Source of the DNA: a bacterium
GTDB lineage: Bacteria > Vulcanimicrobiota > JABDET01
Reading direction: 5' to 3'
NCBI GenBank assembly: GCA_021800275.1
Contig: JAJYZB010000001.1
Coordinates: 186,001-250,000, forward strand
DNA length: 64,000 bases
The notes beneath the pieces were generated by a model. The model was not told the origin of the DNA and searched no databases. It was given only the letters and a program-made list of their open reading frames with translations. A program made the position numbers and the translations under genes. Of the stretch, positions 35,180-44,554 are shown in pieces (the stretch's first letter is position 1; each line of letters starts with the position of its first letter).

Positions 35180-37396
35180 CTAAGGAAATGTACTGGGAAG
35201 CATCATGGGATTGGATTCGATAATAGGATTGAATCCCATTTGGACAGCCTGCTGAGGAAAAGCCTTTAAGCTGAAAGAAAATAAAATCTCCCTCATGTGC
35301 CAGCGATAAATTATCTGTCCGACGAAGTCATGCCAGTTCTTCGTTATCGCGATATCCTGATATCCAACCTGTCCTGTTGGAATATTATAATCAACCCAGT
35401 ACTGCAGCCTTATCCCATTCAATAGGGTTTTAGGAATGGGCCAGAAATCAGCCATGGCGATAAAATTATCCCATCTTTTTAAATTCGGATCATAATATCC
35501 ATCAAAATGAAAATACCAGTTCTTCTCTGGATGAAGCTGAAGTCGAGTAACAAGCTCCTGATAAAACTTGTTTTTATAGTCATAGGCTGATCCGACATCA
35601 ATTCTCCAGAGATTATCGTCATGAATGGAAAATTCTGCGCTGAGAGTTTTGTAGGGCTGCACAATGTCAAAAATAAGAGGATCGAAACCTATATCGCTCT
35701 GAGAACGATAATCTAATAAAGCATCAAAATGATTCCAGAGGCGAGCTGACAACTGGGCTTCACCTCCAAGAATATAGCGAGCAGAATACTGCTGGGTTGG
35801 ATAGAAATTTCCTGTATTATAAAAATCCTGCTGATACAATCCTGCGGTCATCAATTTGAATGATTTCCCTAAAGGATAGATTTTCTGCGGTATGTTCAAT
35901 AGAAAATCAAGGCGATCGGCTGACAGGCTGTTAAAAGATTCAAAATATCTCCCATAGGTCAAAGTCATTTGATACGGTAGATTCAGAGGCTTAAAATTCA
36001 AGGAATTGGTTTGGATGGTAAGAGATGGAAGCTGGTTTAAAAAACCGCTGTCAAAAAGGCTGGAATTGGTTTTTTCATAAATCAAGCTGACCGAAAAATC
36101 TTTAAATTGCTTGCTGATCTGTGTCAAATTATGCAAAGTGCTGTCCGTTACTCCCGACTGGACAGCAGTGAAATAATTTTCCGTTAAATTAAGAGTTAAC
36201 TGATTTCCAAAATTCTGAAAACGCTGATAGGAGATCGTTTGACTGTTCGTAATACCAGCAGTGCTGTTAATATTATCGCTCAAACTCCAGGAATAATTTT
36301 TGCTCTGACGATTGAGGCTTCCTGAAAAATTAATATTTTCAGGAGAGACAATTGGAGGAACATTAAATCGGAAAAGGCTGAAACTTCCCTGTGCCTGAAG
36401 GCTCCCAAAATTATAATGGAATGATCCTGAATCCTGCTCTCTTGTAAAATGCTGAAAATTGGTGCCATTCTGCTGAAGAATATCTAAAGAAACATTTCCT
36501 TTAGTTCCTAAATGGAAATTTTGATCGGTCCCTAAAGCCAGTCCGGTTTTTTGATAATAGTCAAAAAGAAAATCTCCACTATCATGATCAAAAAGTGTAT
36601 AATTCGTTACAGTTTTAATGAAAAAACCATCTATTTGATCATACCCAAAAGTGGGAAAATAAGACTGTTTTCGGGGATGATGTTTTAAACTGACCACTAT
36701 TCTTTTCAGCTTCAGAAGCGGGAAATTTCCTATCCATAACCTTCCATTATGAATAACCATTTTATCCCCTGGGACCACTTTGATTCTTTCACCCGAAAAA
36801 CGATAATGTTTTTTACCCCAGGGGAAATTGCAGGTCGTTGCCTGACCCTGCTCCAGAGATATAATTCCTTTTTTAATGAGGATTTTTTTAGCTTTATAAA
36901 ACAAAAAACCTCGAATTTTTTCCCCTTGAAACCAGATATTGCTGGTTTTCCCTTCCACAGAAAAAATTTCCCCGCTGCGAGTTTTAATATTATAAATCAA
37001 CCTTCTGCCGCGAGTTATTTCTCCAGGCTCCTGAAAAATAACACCCTGTTCTGTACGGACATTTCCAGTGATAAAATTATAAATTAGGACAGGAGTTCTA
37101 ATGATTAATCCCTGATAATCAAAGACAACATTTCCGCTGGCAACAATGTAGGGCTTTCGATACCAGATTCTTTGAGCAGAGACCTGAGCCATCCCTTTCC
37201 CTAAAACAATTTTTTTCTTTGAAGTAGGCGCAGCTGTAACTGCTGGCTTACTTTTTATTTTGATATTTTCTACGCTCTTATTTGCTGGCGAAGTGAATGG
37301 AACAGCCGGAAGAGCGAAGCCGCAGGTTAAAAAGAATGAAACAACAAAAGCCAAAATCCATTTCGACAGTCCAGGGTATCTCAGAGAACAGGACAT
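35180..37396 (-). CDS. lptD: LPS-assembly protein LptD
   Basis: LptD is the outer-membrane barrel that inserts lipopolysaccharide. The 738-residue product starts at ATG 37396 (a TTG at 37408 is less likely), with a signal peptide to about residue 35. Residues 60-190 form an OstA/LptA-like beta-jellyroll (VSAQRIWYRKPYIVASGNVVF). From about 230 on, alternating amphipathic strands rich in Y, F, N and Q form the barrel. The length is average for the family. The permease gene of the same transport path lies 31 bases upstream. Confidence 0.88.
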   Translation of the reverse strand: MSCSLRYPGLSKWILAFVVSFFLTCGFALPAVPFTSPANKSVENIKIKSKPAVTAAPTSKKKIVLGKGMAQVSAQRIWYRKPYIVASGNVVFDYQGLIIRTPVLIYNFITGNVRTEQGVIFQEPGEITRGRRLIYNIKTRSGEIFSVEGKTSNIWFQGEKIRGFLFYKAKKILIKKGIISLEQGQATTCNFPWGKKHYRFSGERIKVVPGDKMVIHNGRLWIGNFPLLKLKRIVVSLKHHPRKQSYFPTFGYDQIDGFFIKTVTNYTLFDHDSGDFLFDYYQKTGLALGTDQNFHLGTKGNVSLDILQQNGTNFQHFTREQDSGSFHYNFGSLQAQGSFSLFRFNVPPIVSPENINFSGSLNRQSKNYSWSLSDNINSTAGITNSQTISYQRFQNFGNQLTLNLTENYFTAVQSGVTDSTLHNLTQISKQFKDFSVSLIYEKTNSSLFDSGFLNQLPSLTIQTNSLNFKPLNLPYQMTLTYGRYFESFNSLSADRLDFLLNIPQKIYPLGKSFKLMTAGLYQQDFYNTGNFYPTQQYSARYILGGEAQLSARLWNHFDALLDYRSQSDIGFDPLIFDIVQPYKTLSAEFSIHDDNLWRIDVGSAYDYKNKFYQELVTRLQLHPEKNWYFHFDGYYDPNLKRWDNFIAMADFWPIPKTLLNGIRLQYWVDYNIPTGQVGYQDIAITKNWHDFVGQIIYRWHMREILFSFSLKAFPQQAVQMGFNPIIESNPMMLPSTFP

Positions 37397-37427
37397 AAAC
37401 TTTCTCAAAAAAAAGACCCTGCAGACA

Positions 37428-38519
37428 TCAAAAAACCGGGACTTCTTCCAAAATTAAAAAACCTATTCCAACCCCACCGAGCAGAAAATTCGGGAGCCAA
37501 GCTGCCACTATTGGAGAGAGAATCCCTGCAATTCCCAGAGCTCGACATAGAGAAAACAAACAGTAATAGATGAACAAAAGAAAAATAGCAAGAGCAATGC
37601 TGATGAATTTCCCTCCTTTAGGAAACTTCACTCCCAGTGGAACTCCGATTAAGCTGGCGATCAGGCACCCAAAAGGTATACTGTATTTCAAGTAGTAATC
37701 AGTTGTCATTTGGGCAGTGGAAATTCCGCCTTTTTTAAAAATTTTAATTTGTTTTTTGAGCTGCGAAGCAGTCATTTCAAAAGGAGTTTTTTCTCCTTGC
37801 AAAAATAAACGTGGATCTATCGTTACAGGGATAATCATTTCTTTAAAACTGGCTTCATAACGAGTTAATCCTTTCTTATTAAAATCATGAATGGAACCAT
37901 CATAAAGATAAAAATTCCTTCCATTATACCGAGCCCTGGACGCTGTCACTAATTTAGGATAAGAAACGCTCGATGGCTCATAAATCATGACATGATACAT
38001 AAAATGATTTAATCTGTTGACTTCCCCAATATAAAAAACCATCTGATTGGGTCCATGAATAAAAACATTAGGTTGAACAGGTGGGATGGTCTCTCTCATC
38101 AAGATTCTTCTCACAATATCCTCGGATTTATGCGTGGTCCATGGAGCAATGTCATTGTTCGTCACAAAAGCGGCAATGACCAAGAAAAAAGAAAAAAGAA
38201 AAATAGGGAGCGCTAAACGAATAAAACTGATGCCGCTGGTTCTCATTGCCATGATCTCATGATCGGCTGCCAGCTTGCCAACTCCCAGCAGACAGGCAAA
38301 AAGCATAGCTACAGGAAAAGTTAAAACAAGAATCGCTGGAATTCTGAGCACCAATAGCTCAATAACAGCCGAAAAAGGAATCTGCTTGCTGACAATCTGG
38401 TTTACCAGAAGAAAAATAATGTTAGCAACCATAAATAACAAAAACCCCCCAGATGCTAAAAATAGAGGGCCAAAAAGTTCAGAAAGCAAATATCGATCAG
38501 CCAGTTTCACGAGAGACAA
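37428..38519 (-). CDS. LptF/LptG-family (YjgP/YjgQ) permease
   Basis: The 363-residue protein has six membrane segments, three at each end, with a periplasmic beta-jellyroll between about residues 120 and 270. This is the YjgP/YjgQ architecture of the LptB2FG exporter, which lifts LPS out of the inner membrane. MAMRTSGISFIRLALP and IPFGCLIASLIGVPLGV match conserved coupling and membrane regions. The start is TTG 38519 or GTG 38510, both inside the end of the HD-GYP gene. I cannot tell LptF from LptG. LptB and the partner permease are not in the window. Confidence 0.9.
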   Translation of the reverse strand: MSLVKLADRYLLSELFGPLFLASGGFLLFMVANIIFLLVNQIVSKQIPFSAVIELLVLRIPAILVLTFPVAMLFACLLGVGKLAADHEIMAMRTSGISFIRLALPIFLFSFFLVIAAFVTNNDIAPWTTHKSEDIVRRILMRETIPPVQPNVFIHGPNQMVFYIGEVNRLNHFMYHVMIYEPSSVSYPKLVTASRARYNGRNFYLYDGSIHDFNKKGLTRYEASFKEMIIPVTIDPRLFLQGEKTPFEMTASQLKKQIKIFKKGGISTAQMTTDYYLKYSIPFGCLIASLIGVPLGVKFPKGGKFISIALAIFLLFIYYCLFSLCRALGIAGILSPIVAAWLPNFLLGGVGIGFLILEEVPVF

Positions 38520-39651
38520 TCTTTAAAAAAACCTGAACAAGAATAGGATCGAACTGTTTCCCTGCGCCATTTTTTATTTCAGTTTTAGCCACCTCTTCAG
38601 GAAGAGCTTTTCTGTATGCCCTATCGCTGGTCATAGCATCCCAGGTATCAGCCACTGCGATTACTCTTGCGATTAACGGAATTTCCTCACCTATTAATTT
38701 ATCTGGATAGCCTGAACCATCAAATCTTTCCTGGTGATGCAAAATTCCAAGTCTTACATTTTCCGAAAGCTCAAGAGGTTCTAAAATTTCAAATCCCATG
38801 CCTGGATGTTTTTCAATCTGATCTCTTTCCTCTTCAGACAGATTGCCTGGCTTACGAAGGACAGACTCCTCGATTCCGATCTTTCCAACATCGTGAAGAA
38901 GAGCGGAAATTTCTATTTCTCGAATCAATTCTTCATCCAATCTCAAATCCTGAGCAATCTTTTTTGAATATTCAGATACCCTCTGACAGTGTTCAAGAGT
39001 GTAACTATCTTTATATCCAATGGTTCGCGCCAGACACTTAACTGCTCCCATATAACTGTTTTCCAGTTTGTGATAAAGCCATGCATTATGCATGGCAACA
39101 GAACCCTGATCCGCAAGCGCTGACAACAACTGCAAATCGTTCTCATCAAAAACTCTAGACGAAGCTTTTGAGTCTAAATAAATAACACCCACAGTTTCAC
39201 CTGCAGATTGGAAAAGAGGAACACAGAGGATAGAGCGAACTGCGCTCAACCGCACGGATTGACTGGCATTAAAATCTTTTGGCGCATTGTCGCTCAAAAC
39301 TGCTTTTCTGGTTTCAAGAACCTGATTAATCACAGTCATCGAAGCCTGAAAATCTCTGTTTTTAAGAGTATCTGCATGGATCTCTCTGCCGATCTGAAAC
39401 TCGGGCGGTTCTGAACCAGGACTTTCTTTAAACAAAATACCCCCCCGTTCAGCGCGAGTTGCGCGAATGGCCATATCCAGAAGCGCTTCCATAATTTCAC
39501 CTATATCAAGGGTTGAATTAATGGTTTTACTTGCCTCGCAAACTGATGCAAAAAGATTTTTTTCCTCGGGAAGAAGAAGTTTCTGACCCGCTTCTTTCAT
39601 AATTTTTTGTTTTCCCATCCAGGCACAAAATCCCTCCATAAAAGGACACAA
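38497..39651 (-). CDS. GAF-HD-GYP domain protein, probable cyclic-di-GMP phosphodiesterase
   Basis: The 384-residue frame has a GAF domain (about 30-185; LCVPLFQSAGETVGVIYLDS) and an HD-GYP domain (about 200-384) with ALLHDVGKIGI and HHQERFDGSGYP, complete metal-site and GYP motifs. HD-GYP enzymes degrade cyclic-di-GMP; the GAF part should sense a small ligand. The start is uncertain: TTG 39651 is the longest, while ATG 39639, 39618 or 39600 are possible and none has a strong ribosome site. It overlaps the LPS permease gene by 23 bases, so its expression is tied to LPS transport. Confidence 0.9.
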   Translation of the reverse strand: MCPFMEGFCAWMGKQKIMKEAGQKLLLPEEKNLFASVCEASKTINSTLDIGEIMEALLDMAIRATRAERGGILFKESPGSEPPEFQIGREIHADTLKNRDFQASMTVINQVLETRKAVLSDNAPKDFNASQSVRLSAVRSILCVPLFQSAGETVGVIYLDSKASSRVFDENDLQLLSALADQGSVAMHNAWLYHKLENSYMGAVKCLARTIGYKDSYTLEHCQRVSEYSKKIAQDLRLDEELIREIEISALLHDVGKIGIEESVLRKPGNLSEEERDQIEKHPGMGFEILEPLELSENVRLGILHHQERFDGSGYPDKLIGEEIPLIARVIAVADTWDAMTSDRAYRKALPEEVAKTEIKNGAGKQFDPILVQVFLKIVSRETG

Positions 39652-39723
39652 AATGTTTACAATTTAAGAAAAAATTTGACTGATTTTTAACCTTAAAATG
39701 AGAACTTTCTGAGAATATGAGGT

Positions 39724-39729
39724 TATAAT
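39724..39729 (+). promoter_or_regulatory. -10 box upstream of the 167-residue orphan gene
   Basis: TATAAT stands 46 bases before the start at 39775; the -35 is not clear. Confidence 0.4.
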
Positions 39730-39774
39730 AAAAGTGGAGAAGCTGGTATTCCTCTTAAAAGGAGTATGAAAAAG

Positions 39775-40278
39775 ATGGCTGTTCAAATTAAAGAAAACTC
39801 AGAATCTGAAACCTTGATACTGCCGGTTTTGCCAACCAGCATGGAAAAATTTATCTACAACATTTATTTGTGCCGCATTCGAGGAGCCATACAGAAGGCA
39901 TTCAGCGAAAATTGCAAGGTTGAAACCTATCGAGACAATCGAGGCGAAAAACATACAATTTACTGGAAAAACAAAAAAATGTATGATGTTGTTCTTCATT
40001 CTGATGGACGCCGAAATGTTACCATAAACTACTTTCTCTGGACAGGAACTCATTCTAGCTTAATACAAATCGAATTGACTTTAAACCCGAATGGAAATAT
40101 CAGGATTGTTCAAAATCTCCCATCCGGGAAAGAAATCACAGTTCTGGAGAGAGAACAGAGAACGCACTTCTGGCTTTCACTCCAAAGAATTTTTGATTCC
40201 ATTAGTAAAAAATGCTCCTTCTTTCCTTATTTGGAAGAAAACCTCAATCCTACCTCTGCCAGCAGACTGACTGCTTGA
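39775..40278 (+). CDS. Uncharacterised cytoplasmic protein
   Basis: The start is ATG 39775, ten bases after AAAGGAG; the ATG at 39766 is too close to it. The 167-residue product has no signal or membrane segment. It starts with a helical part (FIYNIYLCRIRGAIQKAF) and then five or six beta strands with alternating charged and aromatic residues (HTIYWKNKKMYDVVLHSDGR). I do not recognise a family. It precedes a cyclophilin lipoprotein gene by 35 bases and may be cotranscribed with it. Confidence 0.65.
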   Translation: MAVQIKENSESETLILPVLPTSMEKFIYNIYLCRIRGAIQKAFSENCKVETYRDNRGEKHTIYWKNKKMYDVVLHSDGRRNVTINYFLWTGTHSSLIQIELTLNPNGNIRIVQNLPSGKEITVLEREQRTHFWLSLQRIFDSISKKCSFFPYLEENLNPTSASRLTA

Positions 40279-40313
40279 AGGGTTTTTCTGCCTGACAAAG
40301 AAAAATTAAATCT

Positions 40314-41033
40314 ATGCGTTTTTTCGAAAACAATTTAACCCGTATTGTCCCTCTTGTCCTCATTTCTTCTCTTCTACTCTTTCTTTCATCGTGTTCCAAT
40401 GCTGCACAAAAAACACAAGCTGCTCTGCATGATGAGACGGAAAATAAAACCACATCAGCTCCTGTCAGCACACAAAACAAAAATATAATGAAAGGACTAT
40501 CTCAAGCTAATATGACTAATGACAAACAGAACCCAGTAGTTGACATGAAGACTTCTGTTGGAATAATTAAAATAGAGCTTTACCCTGAAAAAGCTCCCAT
40601 TACAGTCCAAAACTTTCTGCACTATGCTGCTGAGCATTTCTATGATGGAACGATTTTTCACCGCGTAATACCAGGCTTCATGATTCAAGGAGGAGGGTTT
40701 ACTCCTGACATGCAGCAGAAACCGACTAACCCTCCCATTAAAAATGAAGCTGACAATGGCTTAAAAAATCTGGAAGGAACCATTGCTATGGCTAGAACCA
40801 ACGAAATCAACAGCGCAACATCCCAATTTTTCATTAACACTGTAAATAACTATTTTCTGGATCACAAAAACGATACTCCTGAAGGGTATGGATATGCTGT
40901 TTTTGGGAAAGTAATCAGCGGCATGGAAGTAGTCCATAAAATTGAACATGTTCCAACAAAGACTATTGGACCTTTCCAAGATGTCCCTGTTCAGCCTGTT
41001 GTGATTGAATCTGTGAAAATAGAGAAAGAATAA
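40314..41033 (+). CDS. Cyclophilin-type peptidyl-prolyl isomerase lipoprotein
   Basis: The 239-residue protein has a lipobox signal ([11 protein letters not shown], Cys near 29), so it is anchored in the envelope. After a linker to about residue 65, the cyclophilin domain carries [13 protein letters not shown] with the catalytic Arg, [17 protein letters not shown] with the substrate-binding Gln/Phe, and [14 protein letters not shown]. It isomerises proline bonds during folding of exported proteins. Confidence 0.93.
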   Translation: MRFFENNLTRIVPLVLISSLLLFLSSCSNAAQKTQAALHDETENKTTSAPVSTQNKNIMKGLSQANMTNDKQNPVVDMKTSVGIIKIELYPEKAPITVQNFLHYAAEHFYDGTIFHRVIPGFMIQGGGFTPDMQQKPTNPPIKNEADNGLKNLEGTIAMARTNEINSATSQFFINTVNNYFLDHKNDTPEGYGYAVFGKVISGMEVVHKIEHVPTKTIGPFQDVPVQPVVIESVKIEKE

Positions 41034-41075
41034 AGGCAGGTTCTCGGTCAATCAGGAGAATAAATTCGGCTGTGA

Positions 41076-42314
41076 TTACCCGATCTGATCAATAGATCCA
41101 GGTCTTGCCCATGCCATACCATGATCAAAATGCGAATTTCCATGTTCCTGACTATCAGAACCTGGATTCTGCCACTGACTATAGATAAAAGATGAATTGC
41201 CATAATTGTCAGAAGTATAAAATGGATTCGTGAACATCTGCGGAGAAATAGTAGTGCCGATCTGGCCAGTGGATGTATTATAAGTCTCCCAACTGGATGA
41301 ATTATCTTGGGCAGGAAGATTATTGATCGCATTAATCATATTCTGAAATCCCTGCTGCCCGCTCTGACCTGTCAAACTTTGATATTTATCACCTAAAGTG
41401 CTGCCTTTCGCATTAACAATCTGATTCCAACCATATCCGAGACCATTATGCATATAATTGAGAAACATCATGTTTGCTCCTACGGCTTCAGGATTCTGGT
41501 CACTTGCCTGGTTTTGAGTTTGAATTCCTCCATATTGGTCTTGCTGTTCAAGTTGTCCATTTGGACCAATAGTTGTTGGAGTATTAGAATTCCAATTTGG
41601 ATTTCCATTAATAAAATCCTGATGTCCATTCTGCCACCACTGAGTAATAGGATTTGCAGAAAACTCAGTATCTCCATTAAATCCAGGGTTCTGCTGCATT
41701 GCCAGATCTCGGCTTAAAGCCTCCCCAGCTGCAGTGCCAGAATTCCAACCTGTGGTCTGATTGGTTCCATTTTCATAAGATTCAACTGCCTCCATATCTG
41801 CAAGCGGGAGAGCTTCATTAGAAGCATAAGGAGAAATATTGACCATAATATTATTAGGATTCCCCCCTTCTCCGATAGTTTCATGGTATGCTCCTGGAAC
41901 AAACGTCCCATTGACAACATTAGGAGAACTTTCAACGTCAAAATTAAAATTGGAAATCGGATTCTGCCCGAACCAATTTGCAAGCTGGGAATTCTGACTG
42001 CCAAAGCCCGTAAAAATTTGCGAGGCAGCTCCTAAATTCGCTTGATTCTCAAACATTTGAAAACCATTTCCATAACTCCACATCCCATACCCTCCAAAAG
42101 TAGGATAGACTCCAAAATTGCCATAACCACCAGCAGAAGCGCTCTGGGATGAGGATATAAAAACGTCTGGCTGCGATGTTTCAGTTGAAGTGGTGGAAGC
42201 CACCTGGGTAAAAGAGGAAGAAGTTCCTGTTGGCAGGGTTTGATTAAATTGACTTGTGGCTGATACAATATTGCCGGTAGTAACAGCAGTATTATTAACT
42301 GGCACAGTACCCAT
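41076..42314 (-). CDS. Low-complexity Asn/Gln/Gly/Ser-rich protein
   Basis: The 412-residue product has very many N, Q, G, S, Y and W, and few charged residues. The N-terminus is Ser/Thr-rich, residues about 60-130 are Gly/Tyr/Phe-rich, and the rest is N/Q-rich with short segments such as NPNWNSN. There is no signal peptide or membrane segment, and I recognise no domain. The start ATG 42314 follows AGGGGTG, and a good promoter lies upstream. Such composition occurs in secreted scaffold, filament or phase-separating proteins; the role here is unknown. Confidence 0.65.
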   Translation of the reverse strand: MGTVPVNNTAVTTGNIVSATSQFNQTLPTGTSSSFTQVASTTSTETSQPDVFISSSQSASAGGYGNFGVYPTFGGYGMWSYGNGFQMFENQANLGAASQIFTGFGSQNSQLANWFGQNPISNFNFDVESSPNVVNGTFVPGAYHETIGEGGNPNNIMVNISPYASNEALPLADMEAVESYENGTNQTTGWNSGTAAGEALSRDLAMQQNPGFNGDTEFSANPITQWWQNGHQDFINGNPNWNSNTPTTIGPNGQLEQQDQYGGIQTQNQASDQNPEAVGANMMFLNYMHNGLGYGWNQIVNAKGSTLGDKYQSLTGQSGQQGFQNMINAINNLPAQDNSSSWETYNTSTGQIGTTISPQMFTNPFYTSDNYGNSSFIYSQWQNPGSDSQEHGNSHFDHGMAWARPGSIDQIG

Positions 42315-42343
42315 GACGCTTTCACCCCTCTTATGCTTTTCTT

Positions 42344-42349
42344 ATTATA
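42344..42349 (-). promoter_or_regulatory. -10 box of the low-complexity protein gene
   Basis: On the minus strand TTGTGTATAAT gives a TATAAT 30 bases before the ATG, with TG upstream at near-extended spacing. The -35 is poor. Confidence 0.4.
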
Positions 42350-42404
42350 CACAACTCATTTTAACAAATCATTTCTAAATCCTTAAATTTTTGAAACAGG
42401 AGGC

Positions 42405-42437
42405 ATGACAAATTTGTTGAAAAAAGAAAAAAGCTGA
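42405..42437 (+). CDS. Possible ten-codon leader ORF
   Basis: ATG follows AGGAGG with only one base between, and reads MTNLLKKEKS before TGA. The stop lies two bases before the start of the glycosidase gene, which has little ribosome site of its own. It could couple translation into the main gene, or be chance. Confidence 0.22.
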   Translation: MTNLLKKEKS

Positions 42438-42439
42438 AA

Positions 42440-44524
42440 ATGTTTATCCAACCTTCCATTCATTCCGCTCGCCAACAATTTAAACAAAAACCTGCCCTGC
42501 AGTTTTCCATCAGAGATGGAAATATGAGAAACTGGTTTTTCAAAAATTCAAAAGTGGCTGTCCAACTGGTCATTACTTCAGGAAAACCAAGAATCATTGC
42601 CGCTTTCCCTGCAGGGAACAGCGGAATTGGGCTGTGGTTTAAGGGGAAAACCAGACTAAAACTTTTAAGCCCAGAAGCAGGCTCAAATTCATCCGGTGAA
42701 ACTGTAAATTTTTCAATTGAAACCCATTCGAAATACCTTATTTTAAAAAAAATTATTCTCAATAATATCAGAATTTTAAGAAATGCCCCTCCCCTTAAAG
42801 ATCTGCTTCCCGCTATAAAAGAATATGCGTTAAAACACCATATATCTGAAATGGGAACAATATATCCAACAACAAAACTGGCACAAACATCTTCGGGAAT
42901 AAACTTAATCTTCACCCGAAAAGATTTTAATCAAAAAAATCCTTATCGAGCGATTCTGAATTTTCCGAAGGGGACAGAAATTAAAAAAGCAAAAACAGGA
43001 TGGAGGTTCTCCAACTCCTATCACTTTGTTTCATTTCATGCTTATTTTTCAATTCCACATAAACCCTTAACCCCAGTTCCTTTAAATCAGTTAATCCTTC
43101 CCGGTGTCTTATCTAAAATCAAAAGAAGCGGAAATCCATATTTAAAGGAATCTTTAAGAAATCTGGCTTTCTTATCATTCAAACAAAAATTTCTTGCGGG
43201 TGGATGGAGATTCTTTACTTATTTTGGAAGAGACACAGAAATGACGCTGCTCATGCTTCAAAATTGTCTAACACCTGAGGCTTACCAAATTGGCCTGCAG
43301 TCCATTTTAAACCGCGTTTCTCCAGAGGGGGAAGTTGCTCATGAGGAGGACGTGGGAAGTTTAAAAGAACTGGATAAAATTTCAAAGCTCCCTTCTTTAC
43401 ACTACCAGATGCTGGATGAGAATCTTCTCCTGCCTATTCTTTTCTCGCGCTACCTGGATCATGTAAGCCTAAAACAGGCAGAACAATTCTTAAAAAAAAC
43501 AACTCCTTCACATGAAACCAATACAGAAGTTCTCCTGAAAAACTTTAATCTTGTTATTTCACAAACCCGCTTATTTGCAAAATCAAGAAAACCGGTCAAC
43601 CTGATTCATTTAAAGCATGGCCAGGGCGCCGGCAACTGGAGAGATTCCAGGCAGGGGCTAGCTTATGGACAGTATCCTGGAGACGTTAACTGCTGGCTGG
43701 CTCCCCTTGCCCTCAATGCCATAGAAAAAGCTTCGAAAAAATTCCCTGATATTTTCCCTTTTTCAAAAACAGCCGAAAGATTAGCCAAAAAATGGAATCA
43801 ATCTAGAAAATTTTTCATGGTTCATTATTCTCCAGAACAAATACGGACCATCATTAAAACCTATCTAAACAGTCCCATTTTTACAAAGCAGGAAAAAGCT
43901 TATTTTCTATCTGAAAAAATACAAAATAAAATCACACTCTCTGAATTTCTAAACGGAAAAATACCAGCTATTTTAAAACACGGAGTCTCATTCCCTGTTT
44001 TATCCCTGAATGACCACGAAAAGCCAATTCCAGTGATGAATTCCGATCCAGTTTTTGAGCTTTTTTTAGGCAGCCCAAGCCGTCAAAAAATTCAAAAGCT
44101 CCTTCCTATTTTTTCTCTTCCTTACCCTATTGGATTGAAAACACCAGTTGGACTGCTGGTTTCTAATCCTGCCTATACTTTAAATCCAAAAGACTGGAGA
44201 GCTCTAGATTCAACTGCTTATCAAGGAACAGTTGTCTGGGTTTGGGCTGAATCCATGCTCAGATTAGGCCTCCTCAAACAAGAAAAAAAGAAAACTTTAC
44301 CCTCAAATCTACGATTGAAGATGAAGAAACTGAATCGCTTTTACGCTCAGTCAGAAAAAGAAATAGGACCCCTTGCATTCAGTGAACTTTACACCTGGCA
44401 GATAAAAAATAAAAAAATTAAAGCTGTCCCTTATGGGATGCTGACAGGAAGCCAGACTGAAGCAGATGCCATTCAGCTCTGGAGCTGCACCCTGCCAGCG
44501 CTCTATGTGGCAGAGCAGCATTAA
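42440..44524 (+). CDS. Six-hairpin glycosidase, amylo-alpha-1,6-glucosidase-like
   Basis: This 694-residue protein has an N-terminal beta region (about 1-210) and a C-terminal (alpha/alpha)6 barrel. FTYFGRDTEMTLLML, NWRDSRQGLAYGQYPGDVN and NPKDWRALDSTAYQGTVVW carry acidic residues placed as in glycogen-debranching and GH63-like enzymes. There is no signal peptide, so it would act on cytoplasmic alpha-glucans. This fits a TreS-maltokinase gene at the right end of the window, which belongs to glycogen/trehalose interconversion. The substrate is unproven. Confidence 0.7.
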   Translation: MFIQPSIHSARQQFKQKPALQFSIRDGNMRNWFFKNSKVAVQLVITSGKPRIIAAFPAGNSGIGLWFKGKTRLKLLSPEAGSNSSGETVNFSIETHSKYLILKKIILNNIRILRNAPPLKDLLPAIKEYALKHHISEMGTIYPTTKLAQTSSGINLIFTRKDFNQKNPYRAILNFPKGTEIKKAKTGWRFSNSYHFVSFHAYFSIPHKPLTPVPLNQLILPGVLSKIKRSGNPYLKESLRNLAFLSFKQKFLAGGWRFFTYFGRDTEMTLLMLQNCLTPEAYQIGLQSILNRVSPEGEVAHEEDVGSLKELDKISKLPSLHYQMLDENLLLPILFSRYLDHVSLKQAEQFLKKTTPSHETNTEVLLKNFNLVISQTRLFAKSRKPVNLIHLKHGQGAGNWRDSRQGLAYGQYPGDVNCWLAPLALNAIEKASKKFPDIFPFSKTAERLAKKWNQSRKFFMVHYSPEQIRTIIKTYLNSPIFTKQEKAYFLSEKIQNKITLSEFLNGKIPAILKHGVSFPVLSLNDHEKPIPVMNSDPVFELFLGSPSRQKIQKLLPIFSLPYPIGLKTPVGLLVSNPAYTLNPKDWRALDSTAYQGTVVWVWAESMLRLGLLKQEKKKTLPSNLRLKMKKLNRFYAQSEKEIGPLAFSELYTWQIKNKKIKAVPYGMLTGSQTEADAIQLWSCTLPALYVAEQH

Positions 44525-44554
44525 GTCGTGGACTCTGACAGTCAGGAAAATATT

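Noticed and set aside
42032-42352. 106-codon minus-strand frame overlapping the low-complexity gene
   Set aside because: It is a shifted-frame shadow of the N-terminal part of the low-complexity protein, which has the promoter and ribosome site.
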